From NCBI RefSeq assembly GCF_963675165.1, contig NC_087385.1, positions 1,169,501-1,233,500 of the forward strand: a stretch of 64,000 nt of DNA, in the 5' to 3' direction. The DNA comes from Halichondria panicea. Taxonomy: Eukaryota; Porifera; Demospongiae; Suberitida; Halichondriidae. The notes below the pieces were generated by a model. That model saw only the letters and a list, made by a program, of their open reading frames with translations. It did not search any database and was not told where the DNA came from. Below are positions 37,391-63,646 of this stretch, one piece after another; the stretch's first letter is position 1; each line of letters begins with the position of its first letter. Made by a program: the position numbers and the translations under genes.

Positions 37391-37486
37391 AGCAACAAGT
37401 ACAACGGATAGAGAATAGAACACACAAAACAAATGTAAATCACTAAGCTACAAAAAGCCACGTGGACTGCAAAACTAGGTCAAAGT

Positions 37487-38590
37487 TCAGTCTTGCAGGC
37501 TACTAGCCCCTCCCCTCTTTCCTGCAGATTTCTTTGATCTTGAAGTGTAACCGCCAGGGTTGACAATGGACTTTGGTCTCAGCTGGCAAGATGAAGGGTC
37601 GGAGTATGTTATCACGTCATGGGTGGAGGGTATGAGTTGCTGTGCCCTCAGGGGGTCAAACCAGCCGTAATTGAAGTCTAATTTTCCACCGTCTCCACTT
37701 TCGCTCTCAAGAGTTACAGGTGGTTTCTGGATACTCGTCTTATCCTTCTCCTCAAAGTCTTGAACATGTTTGACTGATACTGGATTGGGTGTTTGATACA
37801 TGTAGATTTGTCCTTGTGTGCCTCGTAAACCAGGAGAATGGGTGGAGTCCGCGTACATGTGTGCTTCTCGACCAGCTTTCCGGCGAGCATTCCCAGCATC
37901 ATAATCGAGTTCCCGCTCTCTTACGATGTGGTGCTTTTGGAGATTCCATTGACAAAAGTTCAAGCTATGTTCGCACTTCTTATGACTGTACTTTCTACTG
38001 AGATCAAATGCCGTCTTGTTATCATCGTCCTTGATTCTCACATCAGCACCGTTATCCAGTAGTACACACAACGTTTTCCAGTGACCTCCTTTTGCTGCAG
38101 CATGTAGAGCAGTCCTTCCGTAAGGGCTTGTCGTATTGATTGCCAAATGAGTTCTCTCTAATAGTTTAGCCACGAGGATGTGGTGGCCTTGATGGGACGC
38201 GATATATAGAGCAGTCCAGGCACAGTATTTACTCCAGGATGACTGGCCAGTAATATTTACTGAGCATTCGAAACAGTCGCTAATGTTCCCGAGATACGCC
38301 GCTTTCAGCAGATCCTCCCAGATCCTCCAAGGTGTTAGTGTCAGGGTTGCTCCAGTAATTACATCATGTCTCGATATACATGTATCTTCTTCTAGAGGTG
38401 CAGCATCTAGGTAGGAGAGGTGATACATTTCTGGCAGTAGTCCAAAATCCTTGTCTAGTCTATTTTTCAATGATTTTATCTTTGTTTGTCCTGAAATTTC
38501 TTGCAGGCATGGCCGAGCTGACCCGAAGGGAAGTTGGATGTAAATCTTGAATATAGGTCTACTGCCTTTCTTTTTCACTTTGGCAGACAT
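37487..38590 (-). CDS. Ubiquitin-like plus ankyrin-repeat protein (ANKUB1-like)
   Basis: A single-exon gene of 367 aa. Residues ~11-88 form a ubiquitin-like fold (FKIYIQLPFGSARPCLQEIS ... ATLTLTPW). Residues ~90-215 carry about three ankyrin repeats: AWTALYIASHQGHHILVAKL, YGRTALHAAAKGGHWKTLCV and DNGADVRIKDDDNKTAFDLS. The sequence WRIWEDLLKAAYLGN joining the two matches the equivalent junction in vertebrate ANKUB1. The C-terminal 150 residues are basic and low-complexity. The molecular role of this family is unknown. Absence of introns among multi-exon neighbours suggests a retrocopy origin or intron loss. It starts 1.1 kb upstream of the BOP1 start on the same strand. Confidence 0.8.
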   Translation of the reverse strand: MSAKVKKKGSRPIFKIYIQLPFGSARPCLQEISGQTKIKSLKNRLDKDFGLLPEMYHLSYLDAAPLEEDTCISRHDVITGATLTLTPWRIWEDLLKAAYLGNISDCFECSVNITGQSSWSKYCAWTALYIASHQGHHILVAKLLERTHLAINTTSPYGRTALHAAAKGGHWKTLCVLLDNGADVRIKDDDNKTAFDLSRKYSHKKCEHSLNFCQWNLQKHHIVRERELDYDAGNARRKAGREAHMYADSTHSPGLRGTQGQIYMYQTPNPVSVKHVQDFEEKDKTSIQKPPVTLESESGDGGKLDFNYGWFDPLRAQQLIPSTHDVITYSDPSSCQLRPKSIVNPGGYTSRSKKSAGKRGGASSLQD

Positions 38591-38919
38591 GTCAGCAACC
38601 GGAGCTAAGCTAGCTATGCGCTAGCTAGCTAATAACTTGCTTATTATTTACAAGTGTTACCTAGTGTTACCTAGTAACCGTGTATTGTGACGTCAGAAAT
38701 ACATATGAATTGGTGCTAATTTATTATTTGCAAGCATCCAACTCATAATTAAATATTTACTCTTGACCTTAATTTATACTTAAGCATATATAAGTTTTGC
38801 AATTGATAGGCGATTAATATTAAAAAGAGTTGATGAAATGAGGACATGATTGAAAAGTTTGTGATCATGAATGGTGGGGAAATGGATTGACAGATCATAA
38901 TAAAATTAGACTTGAATAT
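38591..38919. other. Intergenic, no gene seen
   Basis: Between the ANKUB1-like start and the 3' end of the first fibrinogen-domain gene. AT-rich, with gctagctatgcgctagctagc near 38607 and a doubled gttacctagt near 38656. It should hold the ANKUB1-like promoter and a 3' UTR. Confidence 0.5.
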
Positions 38920-39864
38920 TTATGCTGGTCGTACGGCAATCACAACAGTTTTTAACGGGGTGGAAATCCCTTGCCATTCTTCCCATATAATACCATGTCC
39001 ATTAGGTTGAGTTGCAGCATCATTGTAATAAATACCGTTCAAGTGTGCCTCATGACAGTTAGTTCCGTACCACCATCCAGAGTTGTATGTGCCTGCACAG
39101 TCTGTTCCTATTCCATCATTGTCCTTGTCGTGTGTGGAAAATTTAAAAGCATCGTGGACTCCAAACGAATCTCCAGCGTCACCAACCACACCTGTATAAG
39201 ACCCAAGATCTATCTCATAAAAATTTGCTTCATCTTTTAGAGTTATAGAGGCGTATGTAGCCTTGTTGAATGTAGTGGTCTGACTTTCAAATCCAAGGTA
39301 CAGTTCATTAGTTTCGTAATCTGTTATCTCTTTAATTTGTTCCAGTCCAAGCCAAAAGTTTCCATCGAAATCACCAAATCCAAGCTGGTAGTCTCTCCAG
39401 TCCCGGTCGAAATCCACACTGTCACTGATTCTTCTTTGAATGACAGTCCAGCCACCCCCCTGTAGATTCATGTCACAAAAGACAGTGAATTCTCTATCCC
39501 CAGGTATGATTTTGTAGCGTCCAGATAATAAGTACCCTGCATCATACAGCTCTTTGCAGCTGTAAGAGGGGAAGTCTGTAGAGAGAAGAAAACAATTATG
39601 AAGTGCCGAAAACTTCCTGAAATACAGGTAAAGTAGAGTCTATAATAATAAACTATATATAGTTTATTTGCTGTAATAACGTGAAGTACTAGTATACAGT
39701 TCCATACCTTGATCATCATTCAGTATTCCAGAATTTGTTCCTGATGTTAGGTCCCCAAGGAAAGTTGCTGATGACCTTTTCTCCAACTTGTGAAGAGGTA
39801 ATGAAGAGGTGAAACCAATAAAGAAAAGAAGTGTTGCAAAACCAAGCTTGAAAAATTGGGCCAT
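38920..39864 (-). CDS. Secreted fibrinogen-related protein (copy 1)
   Basis: Two exons, 39708-39864 and 38920-39575, 270 aa. Signal peptide: MAQFFKLGFATLLFFIGFTS. A short linker (FLGDLTSGTNSGILNDDQ) follows, then a complete fibrinogen C-terminal domain from about residue 53: SCKELYDAGYLLSGRYKI, FTVFCDM, GGGWTVIQRR, FWLGLEQI, a calcium-loop-like DKDNDG, GWWYGTNCHEAHLNGIYY and PLKTVVIAVRP. Paired cysteines are present. The domain type is that of ficolins, angiopoietins and tenascins, used for carbohydrate/acetyl-group recognition and innate immunity. No collagen or coiled-coil stalk is seen. Related to the gene at 40930-41880, with a phase-1 intron at the same place. Confidence 0.92.
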
Positions 39865-40072
39865 TGTCTTTAATGTTTAGGCTGGTAGATGACTCAAAGA
39901 GTGCAGATTGCAAAGTATGAAAACATGTAGTCCACACTCTGCTTTTTATAGCAACCACTAAGCCTTCTGCTGTCCAAGTTTGTTTACTTTCATTGCGCAT
40001 GCGCGCTATGCAACCAAGTGTCAATTTTCCTAATATAGCTAACGGCATGCATTTGTACGCTTAGATTATGTC

Positions 40073-40495
40073 TCAAGCATAATTATGTAATGATATTATA
40101 AGCAGAAATAGTAGTGTTGTTTGATGTTTTACGTTGTTGGTAGGAGTCTGGGTCAGGTTTTCTTCATAAATTGGTGTCCCAAATGCAGATCGTGTTCTGG
40201 CTTCGTACACACATTGGCAAAGCTCAGCCATCTCATTCAGCCCATGACAACAGAGTATGGTATTTTTTCGTGACAATAATTACAAATGTAGTCGTTTGTA
40301 GAACGTTGTTCTTTCCTTTCCTATGCTGCCTGTATAGTTGAAAAGACGACAAGTGTAAACACACCATGTTCTAACGTTTCGATTGCATTCTGGCGGCCTC
40401 GTATTGTTTGTGGATGGTGGCAGTGTCTTTGGAGCGATAGCAGGGGACATTTGGGTGAAACATCCCACACCGAGGAGCATCATCATATACTGCAT
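40073..40495 (-). other. Possible small secreted/GPI-type Cys-rich protein, frame broken by one stop
   Basis: A 141-codon minus-strand frame begins with an ATG and a hydrophobic stretch (MQYMMMLLGVGCF), has ten cysteines (for example ECNRNVRTWCVYTC and TILCCHGLNEMAELCQC), N-glycosylation sequons (FNYTGS, NNTR) and ends in a hydrophobic tail (TTLLFLLIISLHNYA) like a GPI signal. A single in-frame TAA at 40280-40282 divides it. Either there is an unrecognised short intron, or the gene is a pseudogene, or the pattern is chance. No family was recognised. It lies between the two fibrinogen-domain genes on the same strand. Confidence 0.3.
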
Positions 40496-40929
40496 GTATA
40501 TCGTCTTTCTTCTAATTCCAGTGTATAGTGGCGCACAAAATAATAGAACAAGCTAGTTTGGCGCTTAGCAATAAAACACGGAGTATTAGTAGCTGTTTCC
40601 ATGAGGCTATCATCAGATCAGTTGTAAGGCCGCGTTATAATTTTTTTTACTTAAGCACCATGCAGCAAAAATAATTTACTTTGCGCTCCGGCAATTGCAT
40701 GGAGTTGTAGACTTAGCGCTTCTATTAGAGTGCATGGCACTTTAGAAAGACAGTATGTAACTCTACAACTGCCTACACTTTTATTTCTTACTTAAGATTG
40801 ACTTGCTATTTTGATTATTAATTATAGAGCAGATATAATAGCAGGTGTACTTTATTGAATTGAAATGGGTGATTACAATAATAGATGAAATGAAATGAAT
40901 GTACATGGTGATGTGTAATATAAAGTCTA
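40496..40929. other. Intergenic, no gene seen
   Basis: AT-rich stretch between the candidate Cys-rich frame and the second fibrinogen-domain gene. Two related phrases (cttagcgcttctattagagt near 40713; gcgcttagcaataaa near 40560) are the only structure noticed. Confidence 0.45.
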
Positions 40930-41880
40930 TTAATTCTTTGGTCTAATCGCTAGAACAACAGTTTTTAGAGAGGCGGAATCTCCCAGCCAGTGCTGCCAGA
41001 TAATGCCGTCAGGTATATGTGAGGCCAGCTTTCCATTTTTGTAGTACAATCCATTCAGATTGGAATCGTGGCAATTTTTGTACCACCATCCTCCTTTTGT
41101 AACTTCAGCACAGTTAACAGTTCTCAAACTGTCCCTATCGTTGTCCTTTGTTGAAAATCTCATACCATTGTGACTTGCCAAAGAGTCACCAGCTGTGCTG
41201 GCTGGGTCGCATTCTCCAATTCGTAGAGTGTAGCCAGCATCTTCGTTCTCTATGAAGAAATTCGAGAAGCGTGCAAATGCATTGTCTCCATTGAAACTTT
41301 CCAATCCTACATGAAGCTCCATGTTTTCTATACCATGTGTCAGCTGATGCATTTTCTCTAAGCCCAACCAGAAATTTTCAAAGAAGTCGCCAAACCCGTT
41401 TTGGTATGATCGGTATTTTCTGTTGAAGTTCAGTGAATCGTCAATTCTTCTCTGAATCACAGTCCACCCGCCTCCAAGCAAAGTCATGTCGCAAAACACA
41501 GTGAATTCTCCACTGTTGTGTTTCGGTCGGATAACATAAAGCCCAGTTGTGTTGAGACCAGATTCCTGAATAGCTTTGCAGTTTTCAAGTGGAATATCTG
41601 CAGAGAGAAAAGAAGCCACATAAAATTGATGCAAAAGTACGATTTTTTGCATGCATATATTTATACACGTGCAATATTGCAAAGGATCCTGCATACACAA
41701 TGACTTACGTCTTCTGTTGAGGATTTTGTCGTCCATGTCTGAGTATCCAGAGCCAGTATCCAGATCTATATCTCCAAGGACCATGTTGCTAGGGAAATTT
41801 TGCAGTTTAGCAGTGGGAGCTGCTGTAATTGTGCTAATGAGAGAAAGAATGATTGCTATCGAGATGGTCATGGCTTCCAT
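40930..41880 (-). CDS. Secreted fibrinogen-related protein (copy 2)
   Basis: Two exons, 41709-41880 and 40930-41597, 279 aa. The ATG at 41880 gives the signal peptide MEAMTISIAIILSLISTITA; the longer open frame upstream begins with TTG. The linker VLGDIDLDTGSGYSDMDD resembles that of the neighbouring copy, then LNRRR. The fibrinogen domain has ENCKAIQESGLNTTGLYVI, FTVFCDM, GGGWTVIQRR, FWLGLEKM, KDNDRD, GGWWYKNCHDSNLNGLYY and LKTVVLAIRPKN. The 111-bp intron (41598-41708) is a multiple of three and lacks stops, so intron retention would add 37 residues in frame. It is head-to-head with COG4. Confidence 0.92.
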   Translation of the reverse strand: MEAMTISIAIILSLISTITAAPTAKLQNFPSNMVLGDIDLDTGSGYSDMDDKILNRRRKSLCMQDPLQYCTCINICMQKIVLLHQFYVASFLSADIPLENCKAIQESGLNTTGLYVIRPKHNSGEFTVFCDMTLLGGGWTVIQRRIDDSLNFNRKYRSYQNGFGDFFENFWLGLEKMHQLTHGIENMELHVGLESFNGDNAFARFSNFFIENEDAGYTLRIGECDPASTAGDSLASHNGMRFSTKDNDRDSLRTVNCAEVTKGGWWYKNCHDSNLNGLYYKNGKLASHIPDGIIWQHWLGDSASLKTVVLAIRPKN

Positions 41881-42101
41881 GGATGCAGTTAGCTGTATTA
41901 GGCGTTTGTTGCTGTTTTGATCGACTTGCAAATTGAATTGTGGTGTCTTCGATGCAGTTATACGCTTTTATACAATCTATCATTATGTATCTAGCGGATG
42001 TGCGTTTTTGACATGTTAGATCACTAGCCTCGATACCAGGCCGCAGTTCTAGGAATCACTAGCAAGATATCAGCACACTCATATAAATCTCCAGGGAGAC
42101 A
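41881..42101. promoter_or_regulatory. Divergent promoter region, fibrinogen gene / COG4
   Basis: A 221-bp gap between opposite starts. It contains one end of the CTAG-type MITE family at 42023-42042 (ctagcctcgataccaggccg). Confidence 0.45.
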
Positions 42102-58694
<16,593 letters not shown>

Positions 58695-58862
58695 CTAACA
58701 ACCCTTTTTGTGCTGTATAGTATAGTTATTATGCTCAATTTTGTCATCAATCATCACTAGCATTGCGGTGGATAGTGGCATGGGGGAAAACCCCCAAAGG
58801 GGGCGTGGTGTATCATCAGGTTGTTGTGATTCACAACAACATTCACAAACAGCAAAGCCAAG

Positions 58863-61336
58863 ATGCCATACCTCTCACGGAAGATCCTAGTTTCTCTGTG
58901 TCCTCTAGTCAATCTAGACCTCTTCAAGAAGGGCTACTATCATATAGCATGCCGGCTAGTCGATCAGCAATCAGAATCAGTCAATTCCCTCATCAAGTGT
59001 ACGGATATTTGTGATCTCTTGGGCCCCCAACTTGTGGAGTTTGTTTTCCCTGGTGCCTGTATTGAAGACAATCACTTCCTCACTCAGACAGTGAATATTG
59101 AGTACACAGAGCAGTCGTTTGCACTTGGAGAGAGCTTCATATTCACATCATCGGTGCCCATACTGCACGATTATACGGAGGTGTACGTTCCGTCTCATTT
59201 CACTCTACAGCTGGATCTCATGTTCAGTATAGCTGATGAGTTACCAAAAGGCCCGTCAGAGTTTTCGTCTGTCGCAAGTCATTCTCTGTCGTTCACCATT
59301 GACTGGCGTAAAGGTATCCACGACTACTTCCCAGTGCTGTTCGATTATTTCCACCTTGCGGCCATTGGGGTCACAGTACACGCCTCCATGTTTGAGTTCA
59401 ACACAGGGGATTTCCCCTACCTTGAGTCCGCTTTGGCTGCGAATGCCTCACGAAAAGGATCCCGTGTGTCACTTAGCAGTCGTCGGAAATCGTCGTACCA
59501 AACGGTACCACCCTCACTCAGTAGCCCAGGTATATATAATTATAGTAGGTGGTAGACTACATGTATAATTGATTGTATACATGTAGCTATACAGACAAAA
59601 AAACTCCCATCATTTCTAGAAAAATTGGCCGAGTATTATGTGGTTTGTGTCAACGTACATGTACATACCTTGTATGGGCTTGACACTTGTACATGTATAG
59701 CATATGTAGTGCATTTAGCACTTAATTGGTGATATAATTATTTCTTTCACATACAGCTCCTCTGTCGTGGCCTGACCTCTCTACTGTGCTGTTTGGATCA
59801 ACTACTTTGAACGAGGTCGAGGGCGAATCAGCTGACGGTCGAGAAGCAGCGTATCGAGTGCCCACACACCAGCTGCAACGTGGACAAGACGCTCACCAGA
59901 TGCTCTGTGATGTGCTGAGGTCAGCAAGGGACAGTCTCCACATTGGCTACGCTATTATGAGCGGTGAGAAGTCGGAAACAGACCCACTACCTGAGCCTGG
60001 AAACATCAGTAAGGCCATTTCCCTTGAACAAGCCGAACAAGAGTGTATAAAAGAGCTCACTGTACTCAATTCATCGCTGGCCTCTACTTGGGAGTGGTTT
60101 TGTCAGAATGCCGTTGTCCACCCGCGAATGTTTTCGTACCTAGCCGGCCAATCACATCAACTCAAACTGCTCTACCAAATCGAGTCGTTTGTGTCGAGTG
60201 GAAGTCCAATTCTAAAGAATGTTCAGAATGTAGCGAATCCACTCACTCAAGCCACTGTGGCCTCCAAGCTTCGCAAGAATCTCCAAATTCCACTGCCTCT
60301 CTACTGCAAGGATAATATCGAGGGTGGTGCTTTAGCGAGCGTGCTGTTTATTGAGCCGTGTCCGTGGGAAACGCTGAGTGAGATTCAGGTGGGGTCAAGA
60401 CCTCGCCCTGCCTCTACCAACTTCAACGTCCCCGGGACCACACCTGGACTGGAAATGTTCCCAATGCAAATCCACCCCTTTCTAATCAATGCTCTCCCAC
60501 ATCGCCAGAGACTTAGAAGATACCCGGGAATTCATTTGATTATCTGTGTGCACGGGTTGCAAGGAAACCAGTTTGATCTTCGACTGTATCGAGTGTTTCT
60601 TCAGATGGTGCTACCGCAAATCAGGTTCGATTTTCTCATGGCTCAGTCTAACCAGACAGACACTTTCTGCGATTTCAACTCCATGACAGACAAGCTGTTG
60701 GAAGAAGTGGTACGCTACGTCAACGACATGCCCACCCAGCCCTCCAAAGTGAGCTTCATCGGGCATTCTCTGGGAAGTATTGTGATACGATCTCTCGTGA
60801 CCCGGCCGGAGTTTGCGTTCCTTCAATCCAAACTACATCTCTACCTTTCAATTTGCAGCCCTCACTTGGGCACCAGACTTCAAACTGGAATCGTCAGTCT
60901 TGGAATGTGGGCTGTAAGAAGATGGTATAACTCCACCTCTCTACTTCAACTCTCGCTAAAAGATGCTCCCAGCCCTCGCGATTCATTCCTCTACCATCTC
61001 AGTGAAGCGCCAAGTATGGAGTATTTTCGCCATATAGTTCTCCTCACTTCACCGCAAGACAAATACGTTCCCTACCAATCTGCAAAGTTGGCCTCTGTGA
61101 CAGCAGATGGCTCTCTACAGTCGAACATTTGTCTGGAAATGATGCAGAATATTCTCGAGCCTTTGAGACAAGCTAAAGTGAACTTGGTACGTGTGAGTGT
61201 GGACCATTCTCTGCCCGTGACTGCTAACTCGCTGATTGGACGAGCTGCTCATATTGCCATGTTGGACTCTGAACTATTTATTGAAAAGTTTGTGTCATTG
61301 CACTTGTCTCAGTATTTTTTAGACGTAGCTCATTAA
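58863..61336 (+). CDS. FAM135: FAM135 family lipase-like protein
   Basis: Two exons, 58863-59529 and 59757-61336, 748 aa, about half the vertebrate FAM135A/B length because the long disordered middle is missing. The N-terminal third matches the DUF3657 region (LVEFVFPGACIEDNHF, FHLAAIGVTVHASMFEF). The C-terminal alpha/beta-hydrolase (DUF676-type) domain spans ~500-745: HLIICVHGLQGNQFDLRL, NQTDTFCDFNSMTDKLLEE, nucleophile elbow FIGHSLGS (Ser560), SPHLGTRLQTG, QDKYVPYQSA and SLIGRAAHIAMLDSE (His721). A Ser-His-Asp lipase/esterase fold is therefore complete; substrate unknown. It starts only 168 bp after the COG4 stop on the same strand, so its promoter lies in the COG4 3' end. Confidence 0.94.
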
Positions 61337-61497
61337 GTCAACTTCACACCATTGAAAAGAATCACTGTTGCTATAATTATTGTTTAATTGAACTGAAATC
61401 ACATTATTTTAAGAACACAATAATTATTGCACTTAAAGTTTGTTAGATCTAGAGTTCAGAGGTGGAATTTCGTGCATTTCAACAACATGTTCTCACG

Positions 61498-62397
61498 TTA
61501 CACAAAGTAGGAGACATCAAGGCCTGAGAATAGAGATGTATTTGTTACATGACAGTCATTCATACTGTTAGCATTACAAGACCACATATCAAATCTTAAA
61601 CTCAAACAAAATAATAGGCTAGTTCCATCCCTAACTTGGTAGGTACAAACATTGGATCCCATTCCAGTAGTTATTATGCCACAATCTCTGGCGTACCTTC
61701 TCATGACATTCCTGTCTATCAGTTGTTGCCAGAGAGAGTGATTTACTTTGCAGAGATGAAACGACAGCTTCCCTCCAGGAACAGCTACCGACGTATTTCC
61801 TGTGCGTGTGTGGGAGGGAGGGGTTGTAAAACAAAATGCTCTCAAATACTGACAAACTCACATACCGATTTTTGTAGCCAAATCTTTGACAAATTCCTCT
61901 GCTTTGCTGGCAAACGTGGGTGTGTCCACCATCACTTCCACCTCTCCGATCTCGTAGCCCTCGTTAGTACTGTCCAACACAACGTTACCACCGGACAGTC
62001 CCTCTATCTCGGGGCCACTCAGCAGCCAAGTCTCTCTTCTCGTTGTCAACTCAGCAATGGCTACAAGCGTGTTTGCGTCGAGCAGCTGTTCTAACAAGCA
62101 GTCCCCTTCTGAAAGTATTCCACACTCTCTCAACATTTCCAGTATTTCATCTTCAGTCTCTGTCTCCTTGTACTTGTCTGTGAGAGGCTTGGAGTCGTAA
62201 CTTTTCAAGGGAGACTTTAGTTGCCACGATCCATCTCGCTTCCTCAGCCAGAAGTCCTGAAAAGTGAGTGAGTGATCACCAGTGTCATAGTAAATGTCGG
62301 TAAATGATTTGCAGCCCTTTCTTGTCGCTCCAATGGCTACAAGCTTGTCTCTAGTGTCCGTAGAAACAGAAAACTTCTGCTCCACTTCAATAGCCAT
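61498..62397 (-). CDS. THTPA: Thiamine triphosphatase (CYTH domain)
   Basis: Two exons, 61866-62397 and 61498-61799, 277 aa (human 230). The N-terminal CYTH signature E-x-E-x-K is seen as IEVEQKF (residues 3-9). Further family blocks are DIYYDTGDHSLT, FWLRKRDGSWQLKSP, LTTRRETWLL, LDSTNEGYEIGEVEVMV and the C-terminal VPGGKLSFHL. The enzyme hydrolyses thiamine triphosphate to the diphosphate in the cytosol, with Mg2+. The frame continues ~50 residues past the usual end, so either a C-terminal extension or a missed final splice. Its 3' end converges with FAM135; it is head-to-head with a sulfotransferase. Confidence 0.9.
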
Positions 62398-62493
62398 TTT
62401 TCATAGCATCTAGACTATATCCCATATCCAAAGAGGGTGGGGCTGGCTGGGCCACTTTGTGTGGTTTACAAAGAAGCAACTTTCTGAGCAATA
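62398..62493. promoter_or_regulatory. 96-bp divergent promoter, THTPA / sulfotransferase
   Basis: Contains a GT-box, gggtggggc, near 62440. Both starts face outward, so both 5' UTRs and promoters must share these bases or reach into the neighbouring genes. Confidence 0.5.
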
Positions 62494-63428
62494 ATGTCTG
62501 ACTTGAGCAAGGAACAAGCCATGCAGAAACTTTGTGAGGTGTATGTAGCAGCACCTGGTATTGAGGGCTGGTCTTATAAAGGTCTTGTAGTTCCTCATTT
62601 TATGACCCCTAAAAGCATTGCTGATCTAGCCAGTCTCCCCCTTGACCCCAGTGATGTGTGGATCGTTTCCTACCCCAAAGCTGGACAAACATGGACCCAA
62701 AACATTGTGAAACTGATTCGCAGCAAAGGAGAAAAAGATGGCGTTGAATTGCAGCATAGTATTCCCTTTGCAGAATGCAACAGCGAGGAAAACTCATTTC
62801 TCGGGAAAGTTGATCTTATAATTTACCAAAGCCTCGTGCCTTCAAGAGTCACTTGACGTACGACTTAATGCCCTGTGGTAAACCAAGTACCACTCCTTGC
62901 AAGTACATCTACGTTGCTCGTAACCCAAAGGATGTTGTGGTTTCTTATTTTTTCCACACATATCGGCTCATGATAAGACGAGATGCTCCTTTTGACTTGA
63001 AACTGTTCTTCCGTAATTACGTCTATGGGAACCTCTTGTATGGAGACTTCTTTGATCATGTTTTGAGCTGGTGGTCTCACAGAAACGAGGATAATGTTCT
63101 CTTCCTAATGTTTGAAGATATGAAGAAGGATCCACGAGCAGCCATCACTCGTATTGCAACGTTCATTGGTGCTGACGTCTCTGATGAGGTAATCGATAAA
63201 GTTGTTGCTGAGACGTCTTTTGATTCGATGAAGAAAGACGAAACTGCCAATTTCTCATTTGTTGACAAATATTTAACTGCTACAAATCCTGATTCAGGGG
63301 CATTCATGAGGAAGGGGGAGGTGGGCGACTGGAAGAACCATTTGACGCCCGAGCAATCTGCAGAGATTGACCAACTCTGTGAAGAGAAGCTTACGGACGC
63401 TGGACTAGTGTTTGACTTTGGAAATTAA
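62494..63428 (+). CDS. Cytosolic sulfotransferase (SULT family) with an apparent single-base frameshift
   Basis: One exon, about 311 codons. The first part (62494-62830) has the 5'-phosphosulfate loop SYPKAGQTWTQN. The second (frame of 62853-63428) has FKSH-type catalytic His context (PSRVT/SHLTYDLMPCGKP region), the 3'-phosphate-binding VARNPKDVVVSYFFHTYRLM, and the C-terminal PAPS motif RKGEVGDWKNHL. SULTs transfer sulfate from PAPS to small hydroxyl or amine substrates. Near 62817-62823 the text gatcttataatttacc is one base shorter than gatcttacgagtttacc in the adjacent inverted copy, and the frame shifts there. Either a sequencing/assembly slip or recent inactivation; all downstream motifs are intact, favouring the former or a very young lesion. 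Confidence 0.8.
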
Positions 63429-63646
63429 CGATTGATTTAGTTGCTAGAATAAATTTTGTGGATTGACATGTGATCTAATTATAAACGTAATTATTGGTAC
63501 CAAGAGTTTCCTGTTGATACATTCATGTAGATCTACATTCCTATTATCATTATAATAATTATTATTGTCAAATTACATAATGACTATTATCATGCAATGT
63601 ACTTCACAGTAAGTGAGATATAATGGTCTAACTATATATAGCTAGT
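63429..63646. other. Spacer between inverted sulfotransferase copies
   Basis: AT-rich (taattataaacgtaattatt, ataataattattattg), the centre of a large inverted duplication. No gene. Confidence 0.6.

Noticed and set aside
40930-41931. Single 333-codon frame spanning the second fibrinogen gene
   Set aside because: Its first codon is TTG and it reads through a 111-bp intron with good GT-AG sites; the paralogue has an intron at the same place, so the two-exon model is preferred.
61636-62094. 152-codon plus-strand frame
   Set aside because: Antisense shadow of thiamine triphosphatase exons, whose minus-strand reading matches the family.
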